From Arenibacter catalasegens (GTDB lineage: Bacteria > Bacteroidota > Bacteroidia > Flavobacteriales > Flavobacteriaceae), in contig NZ_PHQQ01000016.1 in the NCBI RefSeq assembly GCF_002909235.1, positions 1 through 64,000 of the forward strand: DNA of 64,000 nucleotides. The letters are read 5' to 3'. Made by a program: the position numbers and the translations under genes. The notes beneath the pieces are model-generated. The model did no database searches and was not told where the DNA came from. It saw only the letters and a program-made list of their open reading frames with translations. Shown here piece after piece: positions 15,308 to 23,853 of this stretch. Each line of letters starts with the position of its first letter. Positions within the stretch are counted from its first letter, which is position 1.

Positions 15308-16054
15308 TTATTCCTTGTAGAAGTCTGGATTCTGGAACGTATTCATAAGTCTTTTCTTCGATTCTGAAACTATAGGAGGAGTTTGTTGATTGTATGCGCT
15401 TAGTCTTTTTCTGGAATCATTGATCGGTGAAAAATTTTCTCCGTCACTGTATTCAATCAAATTGTCAATAATCCTTGCATACGCTGTATTAGATAAGTAT
15501 TCTATTTGTTTATTTTCTCGTAGGAGGTGGAAGAAATAGAGAACATCAGCTTTGTTCCAATTGAATTTAAGTTTTCCGTCTGCATAAGGAAAAGGATGCT
15601 TTATATAATTTTCAATATCCTGGATTAATCTTTCCAATTGTTGTAAAACTCTTTTTTTAATTTCATCATCCAGATGAGGGGCTTCTTCTATTACACTAAA
15701 CCATTTAAGATAGTCATTTATAACTATTTTGGAATAGTTCTGGAGGGATTCGGAATTGATAATTGATTTTTCATCAATATTCTTTTGGAATTCCCCATAA
15801 TGGTAGATTGCCATTCTTGAAACTTTCGGATATAAAAAGTCTTTTAAAAAGTACTTGTATATTTCTCCAACTATACCACGTTCGTCATCAACATCAAGCT
15901 CCTTGATTTTAAAATCGGTTACGGAGTGCAAAAGCTCAAGTTCTTGAAGACTAGGCTGCTCTATTGATTGAATGCGGAAATCTTCCCTTAAACCATGATA
16001 ATTTATCTCAGTAGTAAAATCCGTAAAATTTAATTCTCTAATAACATACCTCAT
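15308..16054 (-). CDS. unknown protein with RteC-like C-terminal region
   Basis: 248 aa. No firm family. Residues ~160-215 (KLKFNWNKADVLYFFHLLRE and the following helices) resemble the C-terminal helical part of RteC-type regulators of Bacteroides conjugative elements. The rest is helical and charged, without catalytic motifs. A 20-bp inverted repeat with short GTTACAC-type units lies 9 bp upstream of its start, which fits an autoregulated DNA-binding or initiator protein. About 190 bp separate it from the downstream RepA-like ATPase, so the two may share a transcript. Confidence 0.45.
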   Translation of the reverse strand: MRYVIRELNFTDFTTEINYHGLREDFRIQSIEQPSLQELELLHSVTDFKIKELDVDDERGIVGEIYKYFLKDFLYPKVSRMAIYHYGEFQKNIDEKSIINSESLQNYSKIVINDYLKWFSVIEEAPHLDDEIKKRVLQQLERLIQDIENYIKHPFPYADGKLKFNWNKADVLYFFHLLRENKQIEYLSNTAYARIIDNLIEYSDGENFSPINDSRKRLSAYNQQTPPIVSESKKRLMNTFQNPDFYKE

Positions 16055-16062
16055 ATAACAAA

Positions 16063-16125
16063 TTACTTACACTAGTTACACTGCGTCAATTTATACAATG
16101 TAATTAGTGTAACCAATGTAAGTAA
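16063..16125. promoter_or_regulatory. 20-bp imperfect inverted repeat, origin or operator candidate
   Basis: Arms 16063-16082 and 16106-16125 are inverted copies with two mismatches around a 23-nt centre. The motif GTTACAC/GTGTAAC and the related TTACTTACA/TGTAAGTAA appear in each arm, and a further ATGTAATT lies in the centre, giving about five half-sites in 63 bp. The dense repeats near replication-type genes suggest an iteron origin or a promoter operator. Confidence 0.55.
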
Positions 16126-16268
16126 TAAATAAAGGTAATCCGATTTAAAGACTAATAAATCAAACCTTGTTGCACAAAATCATTTTCAGTGGTTTTTTGA
16201 TATAGGAGAAACCGTCTCAAAAGCTTGGATATCCAAAATTCAGCATAACTCCGTTTGCTCTATAGGAA

Positions 16269-16520
16269 CTAATCCGTTAATATTTCAAAGTGATGGTAGT
16301 AATATGCCCTCCCCTGAATAATATATACCGTTTTTAATTCCTTGGTAATCTTTACATGCTCCACCCAAACTACGCTCCCTTTCACCAATGCCTCCAAATC
16401 ATCTAAAACAAGGACTTTAAAGGGGGTAAATAGGAGCTTCAGCAAGTTGTTCCAGGTCACAACGTAAAGTTCATTAGGGGAGCTGTATTTAAGCAATTCT
16501 GCCAGTTGTTTTTCATTCAT
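16269..16520 (-). CDS. small hypothetical island protein
   Basis: 83 aa. Not recognised. It has no signal peptide or membrane segment; the sequence is a helix (NEKQLAELLKYS) followed by beta-rich stretches (ELYVVTWNN, KVLVLDDLEALV, TVYIIQGRAYYYHHF). It lies between the DUF3871 gene and the RteC-like gene in the same direction, consistent with an accessory role in the same module. Confidence 0.55.
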   Translation of the reverse strand: MNEKQLAELLKYSSPNELYVVTWNNLLKLLFTPFKVLVLDDLEALVKGSVVWVEHVKITKELKTVYIIQGRAYYYHHFEILTD

Positions 16521-16586
16521 AACATTATTTTCTAGGAGGATATTTTAAACTTGCACCTCCCCTCAAAACAGGAAATAGCTATAATA

Positions 16587-17570
16587 TTAATTTGAGAGCA
16601 ACCAATTGGAGGTGTGGTTTTCCATGGAAATACCTAGGTTATTCACTAACTCGTATGCATTGACATTGCGTTCCAAATTATTATCTATATAAGAGGACTT
16701 GTTCGCTTCCGTAAACATATTGTACAAATTCCACAGGTTAATGGACCCATCAGTGTCTCTACTAAAATTTTGCCCAACATAGTACTCCTTGACCACATTG
16801 TTTATTTGGCTGTCATTGAGTGATACAGGAAACACCTGCCTGTGCTCGGTTTTATCCAAATGCGGGTACATGCGAAGTTTTCCTATGAAATGAGCAAACT
16901 GCCTTTCAGTCAATTTATAGCTGCTCAAACGCTTCATTGTCCCAATATGCTTTTCCTTATCATAACCTTCAAATAGCTGTGCCATCCGCTGCTCCATGTC
17001 CAGTATAGAACCAATACGTATATCATTGGAAAAACCATCAGTACTTATACAAAGATTGGTACATACCCTATTCTTGAAACCAATGAAAACCTTGAATTTT
17101 TCCAAAGATTTTCTACTATAAAGGTTTTCTTGGCTAAGACTTCTCACACCTCCTATGCTCAAATTAAGCTCGTTCCCATTCACAATTTCTTTTACACTTG
17201 GCAGTTCAATTAAAAAGGCACAGCGCTCATAATAGATGGTCTTTTCATGTGGCATTAGCTCCTTGGCAGGTTTACCCACTGCTGAAGGAATCCTTCCTTT
17301 TATGACATGGCTCACCCTAATATTTGGCGGTCTAATTTCCGTTTCAGGGAATAATTTTTGAACCACTTCATGCGCTTTATCTATAAATTGAAAATGCGAA
17401 ATGGTGGATTCATTATCCTTGCTAAATACTGGAATTACACAGTCATTTTTTAAATGCTCTAAAGAAACCTTCTGTGTATTGGCTTCTATAAAACTACTGG
17501 ATGGATTACTGGATACTTTTGAAGCATCCTGTATCATCTCTATGGGGTTATGATTAGCTATTAATTCCAT
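16587..17570 (-). CDS. DUF3871 family protein
   Basis: 327 aa. The sequence matches the DUF3871 family found on Bacteroidota mobile elements: HFQFIDKAHEVVQKLFP, then IRVSHVIKGRIPSAVGKPAKEL, the segment YERCAFLIELPSVKEIVNGNELNLSIGGVRSL and HLDKTEHRQVFPVSLNDSQINNVV. The layout recalls DUF932-type plasmid/phage proteins that accompany recombination ATPases, but no biochemical role is established. Its start overlaps the end of the Sak4-like ATPase gene by 17 bp, implying translational coupling. Confidence 0.75.
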   Translation of the reverse strand: MELIANHNPIEMIQDASKVSSNPSSSFIEANTQKVSLEHLKNDCVIPVFSKDNESTISHFQFIDKAHEVVQKLFPETEIRPPNIRVSHVIKGRIPSAVGKPAKELMPHEKTIYYERCAFLIELPSVKEIVNGNELNLSIGGVRSLSQENLYSRKSLEKFKVFIGFKNRVCTNLCISTDGFSNDIRIGSILDMEQRMAQLFEGYDKEKHIGTMKRLSSYKLTERQFAHFIGKLRMYPHLDKTEHRQVFPVSLNDSQINNVVKEYYVGQNFSRDTDGSINLWNLYNMFTEANKSSYIDNNLERNVNAYELVNNLGISMENHTSNWLLSN

Positions 17571-18444
17571 TGTTATTTATTTTATTTGGTTCAACAATAT
17601 TTTCTTGGTCAATCAATTGGTTATTCATGTTTTCAATGGACTGTTTTCGTTTTATAAGCAATGGATGTATTTCAGACTGCATACTGGTGTATTTAGAGTA
17701 TAATTCCCTTAACCCATCCACAGTAGTACATGATTCTATTTCTAGTTTGACATCCTCCAAGGATAGTCCCAAATTGCACCACTGCATCAATTTTTTCCCA
17801 GTGGCTTGATTTATTATGAATTCCTGTTTGTCCATAAATAAGCCTGTTCTATCCTTGGATGCCTTCGCCAAATGTTTGTCATTGATTAGTTCAAAATTCA
17901 CGGTAAGTTCATATTCAAAGCCCTCGCGCGTAATTTCTTTGGTACCATGTTTGACAACCTTAGTCTTTCCATTTTGGTCACTATCCAAGGAGTAGTCAAT
18001 CTTGCTCCTTACAGTAGTTATTATATGACATGAGGATTGTAGAATGGCATCAATAAAACTCTGATGCCTTGGAGAAACCTTTGCCCAATCTTGGAACCTT
18101 CCCCCTAATTGTTCATGAATCTGTAGACAGCCTCCCTTACCCTGCCACTCATGGGTAATACTATCAATAACTATGACCTCCATAGAGGCTTTCTCACAAG
18201 TTTTAATGGCATTGATATATCTTTCTGGACTGTAGAGCTCATCTAGAGAAAGCACGTTAAAATTGCCCAAATGAGCATATAAATTGGCACTGTTGTTTTC
18301 AGTATCAATAATGGCTATTTTAGACCAATCGTTGGTAATACCATTTGCCAGCAATAAAGCAGAAAATGTCTTTCCAAATCCACTGGCTCCACTTAATCCA
18401 AGTCTTAGTTTTACTTGGTGCCGTTGCGCTGTTTTTAATTCCAT
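17554..18444 (-). CDS. Sak4-like AAA ATPase (AAA_24 type)
   Basis: 296 aa. Compact RecA-like ATPase: GASGFGKT Walker A (19-26), DTENNSANLY (48-57) and VIVIDSI Walker B (D94), then ITTVRSKIDY and a family-typical GFEYELTVNFELINDKHLAKASKDRTGLF. Such proteins are phage single-strand-annealing or recombination ATPases that act with an SSB. The ~60 C-terminal residues are polar and low complexity (NNQLIDQENIVEPNKINNNGINS). It overlaps the DUF3871 gene by 17 bp; a small OB-like protein is encoded just upstream. Confidence 0.8.
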   Translation of the reverse strand: MELKTAQRHQVKLRLGLSGASGFGKTFSALLLANGITNDWSKIAIIDTENNSANLYAHLGNFNVLSLDELYSPERYINAIKTCEKASMEVIVIDSITHEWQGKGGCLQIHEQLGGRFQDWAKVSPRHQSFIDAILQSSCHIITTVRSKIDYSLDSDQNGKTKVVKHGTKEITREGFEYELTVNFELINDKHLAKASKDRTGLFMDKQEFIINQATGKKLMQWCNLGLSLEDVKLEIESCTTVDGLRELYSKYTSMQSEIHPLLIKRKQSIENMNNQLIDQENIVEPNKINNNGINS

Positions 18445-18513
18445 AATTATTATTTTAAGGGTTTATAATTAAAAATATTACACTTTATACTTTTTGAGAA
18501 TAGGGCATAAAAA

Positions 18514-18538
18514 AAGGACCTCTTATGTAGAAGTCCTT
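18514..18538 (-). terminator. terminator after the small OB-like gene
   Basis: AAGGAC (18514-18519) pairs with GTCCTT (18533-18538), and the minus strand continues with a run of seven T. It lies 27 bp after the stop of the 114-aa gene and before the ATPase gene, so it may attenuate read-through between them. Confidence 0.65.
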
Positions 18539-18565
18539 CCATTATCTAGGCGGGTCATTACTTTT

Positions 18566-18910
18566 CTAAGCCACCACTTCGCTTTTAATCACATTATTCC
18601 TAAGAATAGAGTCCTCTTCGTTTATATATTCAAAACGGTGGGTCAATGTCATAACTTCTCCAGTCGCCTGATTGGTATACTGATAAGGTTCGGTTTCCAC
18701 CCTTTCAATCCTACCTTCAAGTTCTGTTCCAATAGAAGCTTTGCACATATCTTCTTTAAATGTACATGCAACCTTAGCCTCCCTAACAGTTAGGTACGTT
18801 CTATTGGTCTCTTGGCTTTTTACCGCCTCAATACCACCTTGCACCACTAGTGCATAAAATTCTTTCCCATCCTCTTTTTGATAGGTTTTGTAATCCACAA
18901 TTTTTACCAT
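18566..18910 (-). CDS. small beta-rich protein, possible ssDNA-binding partner
   Basis: 114 aa with no family I can name. Strand-rich pattern (FYALVVQGGIEAV, RTYLTVREAKVACTF, TELEGRIERVETEPY, LTHRFEYINEED) compatible with an OB fold. It is located directly upstream of the Sak4-like ATPase, where phages often encode their single-strand binding protein. A GGGGGTATCCCC palindrome lies upstream (about 18952-18963). SSB function is an inference from position and strand pattern only. Confidence 0.45.
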   Translation of the reverse strand: MVKIVDYKTYQKEDGKEFYALVVQGGIEAVKSQETNRTYLTVREAKVACTFKEDMCKASIGTELEGRIERVETEPYQYTNQATGEVMTLTHRFEYINEEDSILRNNVIKSEVVA

Positions 18911-19096
18911 GGTTTTAAATTTTTAAGATTAAACAATACGGGGGTATCCCCAAAAGTCAAGAGGAGCGGGGGTTGAAGTCTAGGTTCATACGTTTTCACC
19001 TTGAGAAAAGGTAAAAAAAAATTACTGGAAAAAAATTTTTGGTTTGGATTTACTATTACTACTTTAAGGGGGTATGATAATTACCTATTGACACTT

Positions 19097-19510
19097 CTAA
19101 ATCCTTATTACTTTATAATCAATTAAGTTCCCTTCCTTAAACTCCAATGCGAATTCCTTTTCATATTCTGATAAATAATCTGCATGGACGTATTTAGTGA
19201 CTTTTCCATGTGGTACACGATCGGTTCCGCTAAACCATTGGGCATATACCCTCTCTTTCCCAGGAAATAAATAGTCAAGACCAACATCAATAATATCATT
19301 ACCATCTTCAATTTTACCACTAAAATCAATGAGGTAAAGTTGATTGTTGATTAACTCCCAACTTCCTATATATCCACGCCAACAGGCTGTACTAAATAAG
19401 ATAAGTTTTGGCTTAGGTTGCAATTCCTTTAAATACGCTGCCAGTGGCTCCGTAGCCATACCATATTCTTTTCCATCAATAATGAGCCTTTCTTTTAATT
19501 GAGCTGTCAT
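19097..19510 (-). CDS. hypothetical cargo protein
   Basis: 137 aa, cytoplasmic, no catalytic motif. It belongs to a conserved but uncharacterised type seen in scattered bacteria, with DGKEYGMATEPLAAYL, STACWRGYIGSWEL, an LFPG segment followed by VYAQWFSGTDRVPHGK, then YVHADYLSEYEKEFALEF. I associate this family loosely with accessory loci (immunity-like genes), which I cannot verify. It sits among cargo genes near the integrase end. Confidence 0.5.
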   Translation of the reverse strand: MTAQLKERLIIDGKEYGMATEPLAAYLKELQPKPKLILFSTACWRGYIGSWELINNQLYLIDFSGKIEDGNDIIDVGLDYLFPGKERVYAQWFSGTDRVPHGKVTKYVHADYLSEYEKEFALEFKEGNLIDYKVIRI

Positions 19511-19545
19511 AATCTTTATCTATAATCTTAATAAATATCAGAAAC

Positions 19546-20562
19546 CTAATAATTCATTTGTTCTTCCAGTAGGTTTTCTATCATTAAAAAATCCTCTTCC
19601 GTCAATTCTTTTTCAATAGGTACATGTCCTAGATTTTTTGCTGTTTGAACATGTTCTGCAATCATTATGGAATAAATTGTGTCAATATTATCCGCTATGA
19701 ATATTTGTTGACTCTGTACATAACCATTTTCTAAATAAAATAGAATAAAAAGCACGCTAGGAATATTGTCACTTAAATTATGTGCTATCCTTTCTATCAA
19801 TTTGGGTTTTATCTCCTTAACTTCGGCAAAACTTGTATAAAAACTACTTCTATAAGTAAGTAGCTCCAAAGCTGACTTCTTTAAATCTCTATTATCATAA
19901 CAAAAATTATAATAATATTCCGTTAGTACTCTAGATGTTTCCCCTGCATATCCTGGTTTATTTCTGATTAATTCGATTAATTCTGATTTCGCATTATCTT
20001 TATGTACATCCCCTTCATTCTTCAATTCAATATATTCTTCCTTGGAAAAATGTGTATTCGAAGTAGTATAAATGATATTAGCCCATACTCCAGTTGTTTG
20101 ATTTTCAAAATATACATTTGAATCCGTTTTAACTATTGTGTTAAATCCAATCATTGTAACGATACTAAAGCAAACACCTCCATTCCTTTTTGAACTCAAT
20201 TCATAATAATCAAAGCCCTTACTGTGATTTTTCAATGGTACCATGTAAGAATAGAGTTTAGAGTCGTTAGAAACTAAACTAGGCGACTTATCTTGAAGAA
20301 GAAATAACAAGGCATTTTTATAACTAGGAAAAGTTTCAGATATCTTCTTAGAACTTTTAATATTATCATATAAAGTTTTGGTATTATCGAATATTGATTC
20401 TACAATTAAAAAAACCAAACCAATACAGCATCCAAAGATTAATATTGCTATAAATATTGGTGTAATTCCATCAGTTGGCAAAATTCCACTTATTAACCCA
20501 ATAATAAATGCCCCTAGTACGGTCCCACCAATAAAGGAGATGACAAATTTTGAAGTATCCAT
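19546..20562 (-). CDS. hypothetical membrane protein (cargo)
   Basis: 338 aa. Two hydrophobic helices at the N-terminus (residues ~6-28 and ~34-55: FVISFIGGTVLGAFIIGLIS and PIFIAILIFGCCIGLVFLIV), then a ~280-residue soluble domain ending in an acidic tail (LTEEDFLMIENLLEEQMNY). No recognised domain. It lies in a run of minus-strand cargo genes; the neighbours are a secreted protein and a lipoprotein. Confidence 0.6.
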   Translation of the reverse strand: MDTSKFVISFIGGTVLGAFIIGLISGILPTDGITPIFIAILIFGCCIGLVFLIVESIFDNTKTLYDNIKSSKKISETFPSYKNALLFLLQDKSPSLVSNDSKLYSYMVPLKNHSKGFDYYELSSKRNGGVCFSIVTMIGFNTIVKTDSNVYFENQTTGVWANIIYTTSNTHFSKEEYIELKNEGDVHKDNAKSELIELIRNKPGYAGETSRVLTEYYYNFCYDNRDLKKSALELLTYRSSFYTSFAEVKEIKPKLIERIAHNLSDNIPSVLFILFYLENGYVQSQQIFIADNIDTIYSIMIAEHVQTAKNLGHVPIEKELTEEDFLMIENLLEEQMNY

Positions 20563-20597
20563 TACAGTTCTATCATTTTTAATTTTAGCTTAATACA

Positions 20598-21080
20598 CTA
20601 AAAACAATTTAAATTATTTTTTAAAGTCAATTTATTTTCAGTAACAGTAGCGCCAACCAAATTATCGCCGACATACACATAAATGCCTTTTAACGAGTAA
20701 TTTGACAACTCTTTATATGATGTTTCATCAATTTCATAAAGCCCAATTGCCACATCCCTACCGTTCATTTCTATCAATTCTGACATTACAGGCTTTAAGG
20801 ATATACCCTTGCTATTTGTAGTTTGAATAATTAAGTTTCCTCTTAGATTTTTAGGTGGTTTTCCTTTAAACAAAACTGAAGTATTGACCATTACTACTTC
20901 CGTTGTAATATTTTTATAAATTGAAACCCCAATTTCATATTCAGTTTGTCGAATTACTGGTTTAGGATTAAAGTATTTAATGATATTACCATCTGGTCTT
21001 TCAGTTGTTTTAATATCACATTGTCCATATGTGGCTAGACACACTAAACAGGCAAGTAATGCTAAATGTATATTTTTCAT
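20598..21080 (-). CDS. hypothetical secreted protein (cargo)
   Basis: 160 aa with a clear signal peptide (MKNIHLALLACLVCLATYGQ) and a beta-rich mature part (IIKYFNPKPVIRQTEYEIGV, EVVMVNTSVLFKG, KGIYVYVGDNLVGATVTENK). No family recognised. It is 35 bp upstream of the membrane protein gene and probably co-transcribed with it. Confidence 0.6.
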   Translation of the reverse strand: MKNIHLALLACLVCLATYGQCDIKTTERPDGNIIKYFNPKPVIRQTEYEIGVSIYKNITTEVVMVNTSVLFKGKPPKNLRGNLIIQTTNSKGISLKPVMSELIEMNGRDVAIGLYEIDETSYKELSNYSLKGIYVYVGDNLVGATVTENKLTLKNNLNCF

Positions 21081-21258
21081 AGTTATGGGATTAATCTATC
21101 TGAACTTCAAGTACTGAATGAAAGGTTACGCCCCGCATATAAGTTTCTCATCTAGACAATTCCTTAAATGTGGGGTCTCCTAATGAAAATTAGGATTTTT
21201 GAACTTTTGGGAAAAACCCTAGCTTTTCAAGCTCCAAAATTATTATCAGCAATGTTCT

Positions 21259-22020
21259 TTATAAATAAGTAAACAATACATTGCCACTGGATTCCCCTGT
21301 GCTTGAATATTTAGTATACCTACAACTTATTGGATAACCATCGTCATCATATGTATAGTTAATTTCGAGCTCCAATTCATTATCTTCATATATTTTTGTA
21401 GGATTATGCTTGAAATTCAGCGGTATTATATCATACGGATAAACCTCCAAATCAATAAAAAATCCAAATTCTGACCAAAGTGAGTAAAAAGGGTTAATTT
21501 TATCATCAAAATCAAAAGTATATACAGAAGTATGTTCAGTATTTTCTGGACCTATTCTATAAGTTACTACATCCCCTTTGGAATTAAAGGTTGTGTAGGT
21601 GCTTTGATTATACTCCCCCTCAACTGCTTCAATAACTGAGGTTATATTCCCATTTTTATCAAAGTTGAACACAACATTTTTTTCACCATCCGAAATCATT
21701 TGTAATCTTGCCTCTTCGTAGAAGAATTCCTTAACCTCATCAAACTGGTTTGTGGATTTTGACACTTTATTATCTGAGTTATACTCAATATATTGCTTCT
21801 CACCAATATCATCGAATGTTTGCATAAGATTATTCGTGTAGGTAATTTCTATTGAATCATCCCTTTCAGTCCATTCTCTGTCGTCAACAACACTTTTTAA
21901 TAATTTGATACTTACAAGGTCTTCTTTATTATTATTCTCCGATTTAAGAGAATCACTATCAGAACATGATATACAGATTAGTAAAGAAAGGATTGCAAAG
22001 CTTAAATAGTTTCTTGTCAT
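21259..22020 (-). CDS. hypothetical lipoprotein with YD-like repeats (cargo)
   Basis: 253 aa from the ATG at 22020 (an ATG at 22044 is also in frame but leaves the signal peptide off-centre). The signal peptide ends in a lipobox-like CISC, followed by SDSDSLKSENN. The mature part has short repeats such as FNFDKNGNITSVIEAVEGEY, FNSKGDVVTYRIG and YTYDDDGYPISCRYT, resembling Bacteroidota lipoproteins of the DUF4595 group. Likely surface or periplasmic. Function unknown. Confidence 0.6.
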   Translation of the reverse strand: MTRNYLSFAILSLLICISCSDSDSLKSENNNKEDLVSIKLLKSVVDDREWTERDDSIEITYTNNLMQTFDDIGEKQYIEYNSDNKVSKSTNQFDEVKEFFYEEARLQMISDGEKNVVFNFDKNGNITSVIEAVEGEYNQSTYTTFNSKGDVVTYRIGPENTEHTSVYTFDFDDKINPFYSLWSEFGFFIDLEVYPYDIIPLNFKHNPTKIYEDNELELEINYTYDDDGYPISCRYTKYSSTGESSGNVLFTYL

Positions 22021-22133
22021 AATTTTTGGGTTTAGTTTATGCAATAATAATTCATCATGATATTTGGCTAGTACGGTTTTCCGTAATAACTTGGTTTTTA
22101 CGTTTCAAATATGGAAAAAATAAATGCATAAAC

Positions 22134-22184
22134 CACATATATGTGTCCGATTTATTTTACAGTATACCACACCTTTAGCGTGTG
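22134..22184. promoter_or_regulatory. two palindromes before the XRE gene
   Basis: CACATATATGTG (22134-22145) is a perfect 12-bp palindrome. CACAC (22168-22172) and GTGTG (22180-22184) form a second inverted pair that overlaps the GTG start of the regulator. Both share the CACA/TGTG half-site and are well placed for autoregulation by the XRE protein. Confidence 0.45.
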
Positions 22185-22403
22185 TTTACAGTAGAAGAAA
22201 AAAAAATATTACTCAAATTAGGCAACAAAATAAGGGCTTTAAGGGAAGAGAAGCTCTTGTCTCAATTTCAGCTAGCTATGGAGGCTGATATTCCAAAAAA
22301 TCAAGTGGGCAGAATAGAAAGAGCTGAAATAAACACCACCATACTTACCTTGTCCAATATTGCCAAAGCCTTAAACGTTGATGTTAAGGACTTTTTATTA
22401 TAA
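22182..22403 (+). CDS. XRE-family transcriptional regulator
   Basis: 73 aa, GTG start. Almost the whole protein is one Cro/C1-type helix-turn-helix (LGNKIRALREEKLLSQFQLA, MEADIPKNQVGRIERAEI, TLSNIAKALNVDVKDFLL). It is the only plus-strand gene of the island and ends 21 bp before the convergent integrase stop. Such small regulators often control the integrase or the lysogeny-like state of an island. Palindromes at 22134-22184 are candidate operators. Confidence 0.85.
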   Translation: MFTVEEKKILLKLGNKIRALREEKLLSQFQLAMEADIPKNQVGRIERAEINTTILTLSNIAKALNVDVKDFLL

Positions 22404-22424
22404 AACGGATTAATTGCCCTTATC

Positions 22425-23636
22425 CTATTGCTGGTTTCTCTCTTTCAGCCTAATTATTTCTTCACTTACTCTTTTCTGAACAACCTTTCCATAATATTCT
22501 TGGGTAATCTTCATACTGGAATGCCCCAATAATTCACTTACTATTTCCATGGGAACATCATTATAAAGGAGCACAGTAGATGCAAATGTCTTTCTAGCCA
22601 TATGATGGCTAATGGATTTATTTATTCCGACAATATCAGCAATTTCTTTTAAGTAGGAATTAATCTTTTGGTTGCTAAATTTTGGCAACGAATAATCCTC
22701 CACTTCTTTATTATACTTATCTAGTAGGACCTTGGCTTGTGGCAGTAAAGGAATGGAAATCATCTTACTTGTTTTTTCCCTTTTCATTTTAATCCAAAGG
22801 TTACCGTCAAACCCCTTTATAATGTGCTCCGTTTTTAAATTGGACATTTCGTTATATGCCAAACCCGTATAACAGCAGAAAACAAAAAGGTCTTTTACCA
22901 ATTGTAACCTAGGTTGTGAGAAATTATGGCATTCCAACTTTTCCAATTCTTCCGTAGACAGGAAAATAACCTCTTTTTTAACTCTCCTAGGCTTATGTAG
23001 TGCAAAGGGGTCTTTATCCAAATAACCTTCCGCTACAGCCACCTTAATAGGCTTCCTAAAGCGCTGTATTGCCTTGTTTATAGTAACCTGGCTTTGTTCT
23101 TCTTCCGTCTTTAAATAATACTCAAAATCAACTAAAAACTGAGAAGTTAAATCTCCTAAAGGGATGTCAATTTTTTTATATTTCCATTTGACATAACGTT
23201 CAATTTGGGAGCATACATAGTTGTACTTTTTCCAAGTAGCCATTTGAATGTCTTTCCCGATAAGTTTTTTAATCTTAGCAACATATTCCTTTATATAGTA
23301 GACTAATTTTACTTTATCTTTTAGTGGCTTTCCAACATAGTAATTGAAAACATCATCAATTGAAAATTCAATCCCTTTAAGCTGTAGTTTTAGATAGGTG
23401 GCTGTTATTTTAGAGGAAATTAATTCTAATTGAATATTTAAATGTTGTCCACTAGAAGATTCTGGAGTAACATATTGCTTCTTTGAATTCCATTGTTTTG
23501 GATTTAGGAATAATCCAGTAGAAAATTGTTTCCTATTCTTTTCGTAGGTGATTCTACAGTAAATAGGGCATTTTCCTTTTTGATTTGTTTTCGCCTTATT
23601 CAAATAAAATAAGACAATTAGATTTTTTTGATTCAT
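22425..23636 (-). CDS. tyrosine recombinase/integrase of the island
   Basis: About 403 aa from the ATG at 23636; that start gives the usual Bacteroidota N-terminus (IVLFYLNKAKTNQKGKCPIY, then an arm-binding KQFSTGLFLNPKQW). A SAM-like core-binding domain follows at ~110-200, then the catalytic domain. Catalytic residues: His345/Arg348 in HHMARKTF, LGHSSMKITQEYY with Tyr381. The first arginine of the usual TGLRxxE box is alanine (TGLAYNEM), a known feature of several Bacteroidota integrases. It lies beside the tRNA attachment site and reads away from it, so it is the enzyme that inserted and can excise the island. Confidence 0.93.
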   Translation of the reverse strand: MNQKNLIVLFYLNKAKTNQKGKCPIYCRITYEKNRKQFSTGLFLNPKQWNSKKQYVTPESSSGQHLNIQLELISSKITATYLKLQLKGIEFSIDDVFNYYVGKPLKDKVKLVYYIKEYVAKIKKLIGKDIQMATWKKYNYVCSQIERYVKWKYKKIDIPLGDLTSQFLVDFEYYLKTEEEQSQVTINKAIQRFRKPIKVAVAEGYLDKDPFALHKPRRVKKEVIFLSTEELEKLECHNFSQPRLQLVKDLFVFCCYTGLAYNEMSNLKTEHIIKGFDGNLWIKMKREKTSKMISIPLLPQAKVLLDKYNKEVEDYSLPKFSNQKINSYLKEIADIVGINKSISHHMARKTFASTVLLYNDVPMEIVSELLGHSSMKITQEYYGKVVQKRVSEEIIRLKERNQQ

Positions 23637-23743
23637 GACCAATTGGTTTAGGGTTAAACAATTGGCATACAATTCAGATTTGTAATAATGGGATACCTGA
23701 GATTTAAATTGGGATACCCACAGGGATACCTCAAAGCTCAAAA

Positions 23744-23759
23744 AAGTTGACAAGTTGAC
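23744..23759. repeat. right copy of inverted arm-like repeat
   Basis: AAGTTGACAAGTTGAC is the inverted counterpart of the last 16 bases of the repeat at 5638-5655, with one mismatch. It lies about 97 bp inside the tRNA-side attachment site, upstream of the integrase. Candidate integrase arm site or excisionase site. Confidence 0.5.
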
Positions 23760-23818
23760 TTCTAAAGGAAAGTATTCTATTCTCCCTAAAACCCTATGTT
23801 TATGGGGCTAAAAGAAAA

Positions 23819-23846
23819 AGTCCAACTTAAATAAATAAGCTGGACT
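23819..23846 (-). terminator. island-borne terminator for the tRNA
   Basis: Stem AGTCCA (23819-23824) / TGGACT (23841-23846), with an inner CTTA/TAAG pairing, followed on the minus strand by a T-rich tract. It sits 8 bp after the tRNA 3' end and belongs to the island side of the junction. It replaces the original terminator now stranded at 5548-5575. Confidence 0.65.
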
Positions 23847-23853
23847 CTTCTTC

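Noticed and set aside
21179-21194. Terminator CCTAAT/ATTAGG hairpin
   Set aside because: The T-run follows on the plus strand, but no plus-strand gene ends here; it is not supported as a terminator.
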